A stretch of DNA of 64,000 nucleotides. Origin: Paracoccus albus (GTDB lineage: Bacteria; Pseudomonadota; Alphaproteobacteria; Rhodobacterales; Rhodobacteraceae). The DNA lies in the NCBI RefSeq assembly GCF_027913035.1, contig NZ_CP115775.1:62001-126000 (forward strand), given 5' to 3'. The notes beneath the pieces were generated by a model. It was not told where the DNA came from and did not search any database. It saw only the letters and a program-made list of their open reading frames with translations. The position numbers were made by a program, and so were the translations under genes. This document shows, one piece after another, positions 28,283 through 35,509 of this stretch (its first letter is position 1; every line of letters begins with the position of its first letter).

Positions 28283-28319
28283 TCGCCATGTCACTCGGAC
28301 CAATGGCGTGACATGGCTC
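28283..28319 (-). repeat. 37-bp hairpin insertion, copy A
   Basis: It lies inside the IS256 transposase remnant, between codons for FET and MIIERY. The plus strand starts TCGCCATGTCAC and ends GTGACATGGCTC, a perfect 10-bp inverted repeat (28285-28294 and 28308-28317) around a 13-base centre TCGGACCAATGGC. Deleting exactly these 37 bases restores the transposase frame. Confidence 0.75.
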
Positions 28320-28645
28320 GGTCTCAAACCTCTGCCGCCGCAGCTTCGGAACCTTCAGGCTGACCTTGCCAGCCTTCGTGTCCAGCAAACGCTGGCAGTT
28401 GCCTGCGCGGGTGTCTTTCCGGCCCTCGCTGCGTTCATAACGGCCCGCGCCGCAGAGCAGGTCGGCTTCCGCGTCAAGCATCGCGTTCAGCGCCTCTTCG
28501 ACCGTCCCGCGCGCCATCTCACCAAGGTGGTCGCGGATCCGCACTTCGTCGATCCGGATCACTTGCCCCATCACTTTGGGCTTCCCGTTCTCGTCAATCC
28601 TCAACTCCTCTCAGCAAGTCTGAAAGAAACCGGCATAACCGTCAA

Positions 28646-29071
28646 ATGTGCGAAAGAATTCCTAAGTTACCAAGCAACACCGTGGCGCGCGTTTCTCGAA
28701 GCGATAAATATGCCAGCCCATAGGTTCATTTTCGCACTCACCGGATAGAAGCAAGGGACGTGATTGCTGCCAATATATCGATGAGAGGCAGTTCCTTTGC
28801 CAACTATACGCTTGGCGTGCTCGTGCAGGTGGGACTGAGCGTGAAAGCCTGAAGATATCTTGCCGATGAAACGGCATTACCTGCGGCGGCAGAGTTAAAG
28901 CAATATCTCATTCTAACGGCCAGGCGGGCCGCATATTGGGCGTGTCGATCGAATTCATACGCCTTAAGTGATATCAGCCGGACCTTCTGTTTGCGCAGAG
29001 ACTGTCGGCAGGTTCTGCGTCTCTTCCTCCATTGATGTCCCAAAACGGAACGCGCACTTTGCCTCTGATCT
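28646..29071. other. Stretch without a recognisable gene
   Basis: About 430 bases between the IS256 remnant and flgD. The short frames present have no ribosome sites or familiar motifs. It may be debris left by the insertion events; nothing else can be supported. Confidence 0.5.
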
Positions 29072-29106
29072 GTATGTAAAATCGCGGCGACATCATGTTT
29101 ACATAC
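29072..29106 (-). terminator. Inverted repeat at the 3' end of flgD
   Basis: GTATGTAAA (29072-29080) and TTTACATAC (29098-29106) form a perfect 9-bp inverted repeat with a 17-base centre. The second arm covers the flgD stop codon. It could stop transcription or be a protein-binding site. The 9-mer GTATGTAAA recurs at 31743-31751. Confidence 0.4.
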
Positions 29107-29782
29107 CACGAATGGCCAATGCTTCGACATCATCCGGTTTGGCCTTCGCGCCGCCTGAGAGAGTCAAATGAACTTCACCGTCTTGGCGCGCGACCTCCAC
29201 GACGTCGGTATATGTCGGCACTTTCTCCGACGATATCATTTCGCCATGTCGAAAACGTTCGATCATGAAGCTATAAATGCCGACAGGTAAGGCCGCGCCT
29301 TTTGCGTCCAACGCTTGCCAATAAACGAGCCCTTGCTGATCCTCAACACGCTCTGACCTCACCCTGTCACCCTCAGCGTTCAGAGCTACCAAGAATACCT
29401 GATCGGCATTTGTGCTGTGGGGAATATCCATCATCAATGGATCGGCACCGACATAAACCGGCTGCGTTGTACGCACCTGCTTTCCGATCCAATCGGAATA
29501 GGCCGCCAAAGCATTCGCGCCGCCGGATTCCGTTAAATTCTTAAGAAGGTTATTGGTGTGAACCTGCTGCTCCACGCCGGAAAAAGTGGCGAGCTGAACC
29601 GCAAAATCTGACCCTTCCATCGGGTTGAGCGGGTCCTGATTTTTGATCTGTGCGGTCAGCATTTTCAGGAATGTCTGAAAATCACCGCCTACAATCAGTG
29701 CCTTTCCCGTCGGTTCTTTCAGCGGTTTTGTGGGCGCTGCCGCTTCGGCCTTGAAGGTCGTGGAAACTGCGCTGTTTACCAT
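29099..29782 (-). CDS. flgD: Flagellar hook capping protein FlgD
   Basis: A 227-residue scaffold protein needed for hook assembly. The conserved N-terminal block is present (FLKMLTAQIKNQDPLNPMEG, SDFAVQLATFSGVEQQVHTN). The C-terminal half has the FlgD Ig-like/tudor features (GLVYWQALDAKGAALPVGIY). The start at 29782 follows AGAGGAACGACACA; a longer open frame to 29935 only overlaps fliK. It lies 25 bases downstream of fliK. Confidence 0.93.
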   Translation of the reverse strand: MVNSAVSTTFKAEAAAPTKPLKEPTGKALIVGGDFQTFLKMLTAQIKNQDPLNPMEGSDFAVQLATFSGVEQQVHTNNLLKNLTESGGANALAAYSDWIGKQVRTTQPVYVGADPLMMDIPHSTNADQVFLVALNAEGDRVRSERVEDQQGLVYWQALDAKGAALPVGIYSFMIERFRHGEMISSEKVPTYTDVVEVARQDGEVHLTLSGGAKAKPDDVEALAIRGM

Positions 29783-29807
29783 TGTGTCGTTCCTCTGGAG
29801 TTGTGGC

Positions 29808-31694
29808 TCACAAGCGGATGCTGATATGGCCGTCAGCTCGGGCGCTGGTATTCCCGTCGGGCTGTGGTTCGGCGTCCCCCGCTTCGACGTTGTGATCCGG
29901 TACCGCCTGCCCATTGCTGCGTTGGTCTTTCGCAAGCGTTCGCTGTTGATCTGTATTGTTTTCTTTGCTGTCGAAGGCCAATGTCATCTCGCCCGCCTTT
30001 AAGTCAGCAAGTTCCGCCGATAAAATATCAGCATTGCGACGCAAGAGGGCTAGCGTATCCGCGCGCTCAGCGGCAATCAAAACCGTCAGATGGCCGTCGG
30101 TACTGCGTACGCTGAAGCGGACCTTTCCCAATTCCTCCGGCGACAGAACCATTTCGGTTATCCCCTTCTCAGTCCGATTTAGCACAATCGATCCGGCCAA
30201 CTGGCGCGCTATGTCGAGAGTTTTCGCAGCTGAGTTTATTTCCGGCGGGCCATGCGCCGGTTTTGGAGGGGGCGTCGAGGCGGATATTGGTGCCGCATCA
30301 GATCCAATAACCTTGGTATCCTGACCCTCTCCTTCTCTCTGAAGATGTCCGGTTAAATACTCTGCGTGCGCAAGCGTCCCGATATTTTTACCGGCTTTAT
30401 TTATCGGCCAGGCAGAAGAATGCTCGATGTCGGGCGCGAGTGAAGCGATGAACTCCAAAGAGCTGCTCGCTTCCGGATGCGATAGGTCAGGAAGTAGAAA
30501 GTCGTTATATTCGCGCGTTTGAAGTATGGAACATCGGACGCCGATTGAAGATGAACGCGACTTCGCATCTATTGCAGCATTTTTCTGTTGCGAAACATTG
30601 TTCAAAATCCGGCCGGAAACGTATGACGCAGGATGGGGGCCGAAAAACAAGACTTTGAAAGCATTATCTTCTGGCGCATTCGAAGTTACATCGAACAGAG
30701 TTATATATTCGTCTGAAACTGCGGGCCCCGCTGGAAACGCCGGCTCCGGCGTCGGTTCTACCGAAGCATGATGCGTTCCGATTCGTGTAGCTTCACTTTC
30801 GTTGATGCAAGCCCTATGAGCACTCAACATACCTGATTGTGGAAGAGGTATCTGCGTCGCGATTGCAGAGATAGAAAGCTTGTCGTATCGCGCTGATCCA
30901 GCATATTTCGCGACTTCGTCGGTTGCCGCGAGCTTGGTATTGTCGACTGCATCTTTAGCGACTATCGGTCTGGGTTGTGACTCTATTGTAACGCTATTGC
31001 CAGTTTTCCCCCGGAATAGCGTCGGGCGTTGCTGCCAATAAGGGACCAGGTGCGGTACCGTCTCATTGTCTTGCCAGCAAATGCCAATACTGTCGCTTTT
31101 GGTTTGTGCGGCTCTGTGATCTTTTGGCGCCGCAATCCGATGGCTAGGCTGCACAACCAAACCGGATCGGCGCGTTCCGTTCTCTGTCGATGCAATGGCC
31201 GGGTGCCATGCTGTTCGAACTGGTTGTGGAACGCCTGAGGACCTCCCCACAGTAGCAGAAGGAGGAGCATGAAGAGCAATAGGCTCGCTAACATCCAATA
31301 CTTTAGGCGACTTTTCCAGGTCGACCTCACTTGCGCCTATGTGTGACGAAGCCGTTGCGGTTGGTTCACTGAAGTTTGGTTCCTCACTGGACCGGCCGTG
31401 GTCGCAATGTGAGAAAAAAGATAACCTCTCAACCCGCCAAGATTTGTCATGCTGGCATGGCATATGGCCTGCGTTTGGCTTGCAGGTTGTATCATCGTCT
31501 TCTGCTAACTGTTGCGAAAACAAAGCGTCCGGAAGGTCGTTACTTTGGGGCCGAACGACGGGCCGAACTTCGGCTGCGATCGTATTATCAAAAAGCCACG
31601 CGAATGCCCCTTTCGAATGCGCGCTTGCGTCATTCTTGTTTTTCGATGATGACTGCTGGCCCTCGGGCAATGATCCAATGATTCGTAGTTCCAT
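29808..31694 (-). CDS. fliK: Flagellar hook-length control protein FliK
   Basis: A 628-residue protein that measures hook length and triggers the export switch. The first roughly 500 residues are low in complexity and variable, as in other FliK proteins. The C-terminal Flg_hook domain is recognisable: LNRTEKGITEMVLSPEELGK, VRFSVRSTDGHLTVLIAAER and LRRNADILSAELADLKAGEM. The gene is more AT-rich than the surrounding core genes. It precedes flgD and is divergent from the flgJ-like gene. Confidence 0.88.
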   Translation of the reverse strand: MELRIIGSLPEGQQSSSKNKNDASAHSKGAFAWLFDNTIAAEVRPVVRPQSNDLPDALFSQQLAEDDDTTCKPNAGHMPCQHDKSWRVERLSFFSHCDHGRSSEEPNFSEPTATASSHIGASEVDLEKSPKVLDVSEPIALHAPPSATVGRSSGVPQPVRTAWHPAIASTENGTRRSGLVVQPSHRIAAPKDHRAAQTKSDSIGICWQDNETVPHLVPYWQQRPTLFRGKTGNSVTIESQPRPIVAKDAVDNTKLAATDEVAKYAGSARYDKLSISAIATQIPLPQSGMLSAHRACINESEATRIGTHHASVEPTPEPAFPAGPAVSDEYITLFDVTSNAPEDNAFKVLFFGPHPASYVSGRILNNVSQQKNAAIDAKSRSSSIGVRCSILQTREYNDFLLPDLSHPEASSSLEFIASLAPDIEHSSAWPINKAGKNIGTLAHAEYLTGHLQREGEGQDTKVIGSDAAPISASTPPPKPAHGPPEINSAAKTLDIARQLAGSIVLNRTEKGITEMVLSPEELGKVRFSVRSTDGHLTVLIAAERADTLALLRRNADILSAELADLKAGEMTLAFDSKENNTDQQRTLAKDQRSNGQAVPDHNVEAGDAEPQPDGNTSARADGHISIRL

Positions 31695-31781
31695 GGCTTA
31701 TATCTACATAAAACGAGTTACTGAATATTTACGGTGCGCCGCGTATGTAAAGTATCATCGAAAAATAATGGTGGTGTAAGA

Positions 31782-32006
31782 ATGGAAAAATTAAATAGTA
31801 TGAGATTAAATGTTGCAATTCCATCTCAACGGTTGCAATCGGCTTTTTTGGAACAGGTGACTCAGCATATTTTGCCTCGAAGTGATTGTGGATATTTCTC
31901 TGGCGGCGCTGGCGAACAACATTTCACCTCCTTCCTTAACAGAGCCTATGCGGAGGCTTGGTCTTCTGCGGTTGATCTGGGGGTTAAGATTGGCAAAGAT
32001 GATTAA
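31782..32006 (+). CDS. flgJ: Rod-binding protein, FlgJ N-terminal type
   Basis: A 74-residue protein consisting only of the rod-binding domain of FlgJ: LQSAFLEQVTQHILPRSDCG, FSGGAGEQHFTSFLNRAYAE. It lacks the muramidase domain of enterobacterial FlgJ, as usual in alphaproteobacteria, and would act as a rod assembly cap or scaffold. The ATG at 31782 is chosen over an upstream frame start at 31734. It overlaps the next gene by 8 bases. Confidence 0.8.
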   Translation: MEKLNSMRLNVAIPSQRLQSAFLEQVTQHILPRSDCGYFSGGAGEQHFTSFLNRAYAEAWSSAVDLGVKIGKDD

Positions 32007-32307
32007 GGTGCAATCTCTATTTGACGAAGCTGCGATGGCGTTGCGTGAAGGAAGGTGCGAAGATGCGGTCGATTATCTTATTGAGATTGAAAACAAAATC
32101 TTACTAGGATCTGTTGCCGTCGATGCAGGCTTTACTTCTTCCCTGGAAAGGCTTTCGGGACTTGCCGATGCGGTAGCGGCAGGCATCTCTGACGCGCGGA
32201 CGATATTGGAGACAGCAGCGGGGGATATTCACCAATTGCGGACCTACGATGGATCCGGAAAAGAAAGGCAAGTTAACTCAGCGCCGAAGTCGCTCGGAAA
32301 ATATTGA
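31999..32307 (+). CDS. FlgN-like flagellar chaperone (putative)
   Basis: A 102-residue, mostly helical protein. An early SLFDEAAMALREGRCEDAVDYL block and the later LRTYDGSGKERQV resemble FlgN-type export chaperones of Rhodobacterales, which escort the hook-junction proteins FlgK and FlgL. It overlaps the flgJ-like gene by 8 bases and lies directly upstream of flagellin. The assignment rests on size, helical pattern and context, so it is moderate. Confidence 0.6.
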   Translation: MIKVQSLFDEAAMALREGRCEDAVDYLIEIENKILLGSVAVDAGFTSSLERLSGLADAVAAGISDARTILETAAGDIHQLRTYDGSGKERQVNSAPKSLGKY

Positions 32308-32412
32308 ATAAAATGAGGCTGAAGGAGTGCTGGACTATCTGCGAAGTTTTCTCGTTTATAGATTTGGCTCTCAAATTGGGCTGGCGCTGAAAGCGTTCGG
32401 GGAAGTCCTGCG

Positions 32413-32454
32413 GTCAGAATGGCCGGAACTGGAAACGGCAAATGCCATTCTGAC
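32413..32454 (+). promoter_or_regulatory. Inverted repeat in the flagellin mRNA leader
   Basis: Perfect 11-bp arms GTCAGAATGGC (32413-32423) and GCCATTCTGAC (32444-32454) enclose 20 bases. The second arm ends directly before the GGAGG ribosome site (32455-32459) of the flagellin gene. Folding would place a stable stem next to the site and could limit ribosome access or serve as a binding site for a protein such as FlbT. Confidence 0.7.
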
Positions 32455-32464
32455 GGAGGACAAT

Positions 32465-33709
32465 ATGTCCAGCATTCTGACAAACAACGGCGCCATGGTC
32501 GCGCTGCAGACTCTCAAAGGTATCAATCAAAGCCTTGCAAAGACGCAGGATCAGATTTCGACTGGCAAGGTTATTAACTCTGCAAAGGACAACGCGGCGA
32601 TCTGGGCAATCTCGAAGACGATGGAATCGGATGTTGCTTCGTTCAAGGCGATTGACCAGACTCTAGCCTTGGGTGAATCGACTGTGGCAACAGCACGGGC
32701 GGCAAGCCAATCGATTTCTGACCTGCTGAACAAGATCAAGGTGAAGGTCATTTCTGCGCAAGAGGCCGGAACCTCTGCCGAAGACCGAGCCAAGATTCAG
32801 AAAGACATCGACGCCATGAAAGAGCAGATCAAATCTGCTGTAAGCTCGGCGCAGTTCAGTGGCAAGAACCTGATCAACGGTACGACGACCAGCCCGATGA
32901 AGGTGATGTCTTCGCTTGACCGCAGCCTTGATGGACAGGTCACCGTTGGCACGATTGACGTTCAGACCTTTGATCTGCGGGTGGGTGATGGTTCCGCCGG
33001 TACGACCGTCAGTGGTCCCTCTGGTACCGTAACGGCGACCGATGGCGGCGGTGCTGCAAATATACCTGGCTCGCTAAGTTTTCAGGGTGGGGGCACTGCG
33101 TTGGCGGCCACCGACGTTTCCGCCGATACCACGGACGGAACGGCTCTGCTGGCCGGTGACAGGATCTCGCTGGATGTAGGTGGTACGTCATTTTCGTATA
33201 CCGTTCAGGTCGGGGATGACATAAGCGCCGTCGTTAGCGGTCTGAACGCGGCCAAGACGGCGGCAAGCGCAGGGGGCACTCTGGCAGCGAGTGGTGGTCA
33301 GCTGACCTTTGATGCCGGCACCGGCAACGGGGACATGACGGTGGCGATGACCACGACGCGCGAAGTGGCCGCATCTGGCGCGGGCGGCGGCCTTGCTGCA
33401 CTGCAGGGGCTTGATGTTACCGCAGAGGGCGGTGCCGCAAGTGCGCTGAATGAGATCGAAGGTTTGATCAAGGTGGCAGTTGACGCCGCAGCGAGCTTTG
33501 GTTCCGCCCAGGGTCGTTTCGAAACGCAGCGTGATTTCATCGGCAAACTGACGGACGCGATGCGCTCGGGTATCGGTGCGCTTGTCGATGCAAACATGGA
33601 AGAAGCATCGGCTCGTCTGCAAGCACTCCAGGTTCAGCAGCAACTGGCAACCCAATCACTGTCGATTGCGAACCAGGCGCCTCAGGCACTGCTGTCGCTA
33701 TTCCGGTAG
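32465..33709 (+). CDS. fliC: Flagellin
   Basis: A 414-residue filament protein. The conserved N-terminal D0/D1 region (SILTNNGAMVALQTLKGINQ, LAKTQDQISTGKVINSAKDN) and the C-terminal D0/D1 region (LQALQVQQQLATQSLSIANQ, then APQALLSLFR) frame a variable, Gly/Thr/Ala-rich middle that forms the filament surface. The start at 32465 follows ACGGAGGACAAT; an in-frame extension to 32327 is leader sequence. flaF and flbT follow, and a terminator separates it from them. Confidence 0.97.
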   Translation: MSSILTNNGAMVALQTLKGINQSLAKTQDQISTGKVINSAKDNAAIWAISKTMESDVASFKAIDQTLALGESTVATARAASQSISDLLNKIKVKVISAQEAGTSAEDRAKIQKDIDAMKEQIKSAVSSAQFSGKNLINGTTTSPMKVMSSLDRSLDGQVTVGTIDVQTFDLRVGDGSAGTTVSGPSGTVTATDGGGAANIPGSLSFQGGGTALAATDVSADTTDGTALLAGDRISLDVGGTSFSYTVQVGDDISAVVSGLNAAKTAASAGGTLAASGGQLTFDAGTGNGDMTVAMTTTREVAASGAGGGLAALQGLDVTAEGGAASALNEIEGLIKVAVDAAASFGSAQGRFETQRDFIGKLTDAMRSGIGALVDANMEEASARLQALQVQQQLATQSLSIANQAPQALLSLFR

Positions 33710-33717
33710 ACGACGGT

Positions 33718-33745
33718 AAGGGGCGCAAGTCTGCGCCCCTTCTTT
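33718..33745 (+). terminator. Rho-independent terminator after flagellin
   Basis: Perfect 10-bp arms AAGGGGCGCA (33718-33727) and TGCGCCCCTT (33732-33741) with a 4-base loop are followed by CTTTC. It lies 8 bases after the flagellin stop and separates the highly expressed filament gene from flaF. Confidence 0.85.
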
Positions 33746-33802
33746 CGCTTGTTTGACATCGGCGACGATCCTTTAAGATACGGTGAATGAGGAGCAGAAC
33801 TG

Positions 33803-34171
33803 TTGAATGCACAAGTTGCGCGTGGCTACGATTCTTTACTCGGTCAAGTGGCGACGCCACGAGAGATTGAGGCGCGTCTTTTTTTTCGGCTGAACTCAAG
33901 GCTTGCACGGGCACGCAGGGATCCCGATGCAAACAGTAAAGAGCTTGTCGAAGCTCTGCACGAGAACGAACGTCTTTGGACGCTGCTGGCGGTGGATCTT
34001 GCGTCCGATGAAAATAGCCTGCCGGCAGAGCTGAGGGCGTCGCTGCTTTCACTTTCAGGTTTTGTTATCAATCACAGTGCTCAAATTCGTCGTGGTGATG
34101 CATCTGTTGACGCGCTTCTGGACGTGAACCTGAGCATGATGCGTGGCCTTGGCGGCGAAGGAGGCTCTTGA
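33803..34171 (+). CDS. flaF: Flagellar biosynthesis regulator FlaF
   Basis: A 122-residue alphaproteobacterial protein needed for flagellin synthesis or secretion; in Caulobacter it acts opposite to FlbT. Family blocks are ARGYDSLLGQVATPREIEAR and ENERLWTLLAVDLASDENSL, followed by LPAELRASLLSLSGFV. The start is a TTG at 33803, supported by GAGGAG about 9 bases upstream; no better ATG is available. The last base of its stop is the first base of flbT (TGATG). Confidence 0.93.
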   Translation: MNAQVARGYDSLLGQVATPREIEARLFFRLNSRLARARRDPDANSKELVEALHENERLWTLLAVDLASDENSLPAELRASLLSLSGFVINHSAQIRRGDASVDALLDVNLSMMRGLGGEGGS

Positions 34172-34572
34172 TGGCGGGGTTGTCGCTCAAGCTTGCACCG
34201 GGGGAGCGGATACTCATCAATGGTGCTGTGATAGAAAACGGTGACCGCCGCACAAGGATATCCATCCGCACACCCGCAGCAAATATCCTGCGGCTGAGGG
34301 ACGCGATACACCCGGATCAAACGAATACGCCAGTGCGCCGCGCTTGCTACGAAGCCCAGCTTGTTCTGTCAGGGGATCGAGCGCAAGAAGAGGGTGCGCA
34401 GATACTTCTTCGTGAGGTGGAGCGGTTGACACAGGTCTTCGACGACAGCGATAGCCGCAACCTGCTGTCGGCCGCGACCACCTGCTGCATTGAAGGTAAT
34501 TTCTACGGTGCGTTGCGTGCCCTCCGCAACCTTTTGCCGCGAGAGGCACGTCTGATGGCGGCTCGGACATGA
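34171..34572 (+). CDS. flbT: Flagellin mRNA regulator FlbT
   Basis: A 133-residue protein. In Caulobacter FlbT binds the flagellin mRNA leader and controls its translation and decay. Family blocks are LKLAPGERILINGAVIENGD and ANILRLRDAIHPDQTNTPVR. It overlaps flaF by one base and the DUF1217 gene by four. The inverted repeat beside the flagellin ribosome site is a possible target. Confidence 0.93.
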   Translation: MAGLSLKLAPGERILINGAVIENGDRRTRISIRTPAANILRLRDAIHPDQTNTPVRRACYEAQLVLSGDRAQEEGAQILLREVERLTQVFDDSDSRNLLSAATTCCIEGNFYGALRALRNLLPREARLMAART

Positions 34573-35359
34573 CCTTTCATGTGATGACTGGCACAGGTGG
34601 GTTGGCCGGTTGGGCGCTTCTGAAACGAACCGAGGCGCGGCAGACTGCCCTTGTCGCCCAAGACGGTGCCGTCAGACAGGCTGCAAGTAACTTTCGCCGG
34701 AAGATCGGCGGAATAGCCAGTGCGGATGCCCTCGTCTCGGACTTTCGTATGATGGATGTTGCGCTGCGGGCGTTCGGGCTGGAGCGTGATATTCCGCATA
34801 AGGCCTTCATCCGCAAGGTTCTTGAAAGCGACCTTGCTGACCCTCGCAGTCTTGCGAACCGCTTGACTGACAAAACCTATCGCAGGATGGCTGAGAATTT
34901 TGGTTTCGGCAGTCAGCGCGGCCAGCAGGCGCGACCCGATGATTTCGCCGATCGCATCGTGGCGTTGTATATCTCCAACATATTTGAGAATCGGGTGGGC
35001 GAAAGCGACAACAATCTGCGCCTGGCGCTCCACGCGCGGCGAGAGCTTGCTGCCTTGGCCGCCCGACCATCACAAGCGATACCAAATGGTATGAGGTGCT
35101 GGGAAATACGCCGCTGCGCAAAGTGTTTTCGACTGCCTTTGGGTTCGGCGCCGCCTATGGGCAATTGCCGATTGATCGTCAGCATGAGGAGTTCAGGCAA
35201 GCCGCCTGGCAGATGTTCGGCAGCGAAAATATGGGCCAGTTCACCGATCCGGATAAAGTCGAGACCCTGATCACAAGGTTCATCGCCCGGGATGCGATGA
35301 ACCAGAGCACCGTCGCAAATCGCTATTCGACGGCCCTCGCTATTTTGACCGGTCGGTGA
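34569..35359 (+). pseudogene. DUF1217 flagellar protein, frameshifted
   Basis: A flagellar-cluster protein of the DUF1217 family whose reading frame breaks near 35061-35067. Before the break the frame encodes LLKRTEARQTALVAQDGAVR and SDLADPRSLANRLTDKTYRR. After it the homology continues in the -1 frame (TSDTKWYEVLGNTPLRKVF, then FGFGAAYGQLPIDRQHEEFR) to a stop at 35359. Adding one base near CCCGACC joins the parts as AAR-TITSDTKWYEV. Without it, translation ends in unrelated residues at 35270. It is either a true mutation or a sequence error. Confidence 0.8.
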
Positions 35360-35509
35360 AAATGCCCGGCAAGGACGCGCATATGGTATGGCGGAGCCAT
35401 CCATGGGGCTTCGGAAGAGAACCGGCAGCGGTGCCAACCCCTTGCGTCCCGGTCTCCTTTCACTATAACCCCGTTCGATTTGCCGAAAGAAAGCGCCCGG
35501 GGTCCCGAC

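Larger units (their letters stand above)
27792..28604 (-). pseudogene. IS256-family transposase, broken
   Basis: From 28604 the frame encodes a family N-terminus (EEALNAMLDAEADLLCGAGR, then VSLKVPKLRRQRFET). A 37-bp insertion at 28283-28319 breaks it. The next frame continues IIERYQRRESSIEEALNAMY and GVSVRRVEDITEALRGTRVS; then comes a one-base deletion and a second 37-bp insertion at 28091-28127. After that IYAKIDAWRNRKFEGDHTY is followed by a large deletion. The C-terminus is NNNPLERIMKEIRPRTRVVG and HIAGTQWST. The catalytic core is missing. Confidence 0.88.
27709..28645 (-). mobile_element. Remnant of an IS256-family element
   Basis: The region holds the two ends of an IS256-type transposase gene with the middle deleted. 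Outer limits are approximate: a weak pair of candidate terminal repeats (CTTTGGCAGATTTG near 27719 and, inverted, CTTTCAGACTTG near 28622) suggests an element about 0.9 kb long. A complete IS256 relative is about 1.3 kb. Confidence 0.75.

Noticed and set aside
28804..29133. Minus-strand 109-codon frame overlapping the flgD end
   Set aside because: No recognisable motif, overlaps flgD, and lies in what looks like debris between the IS256 remnant and flgD.
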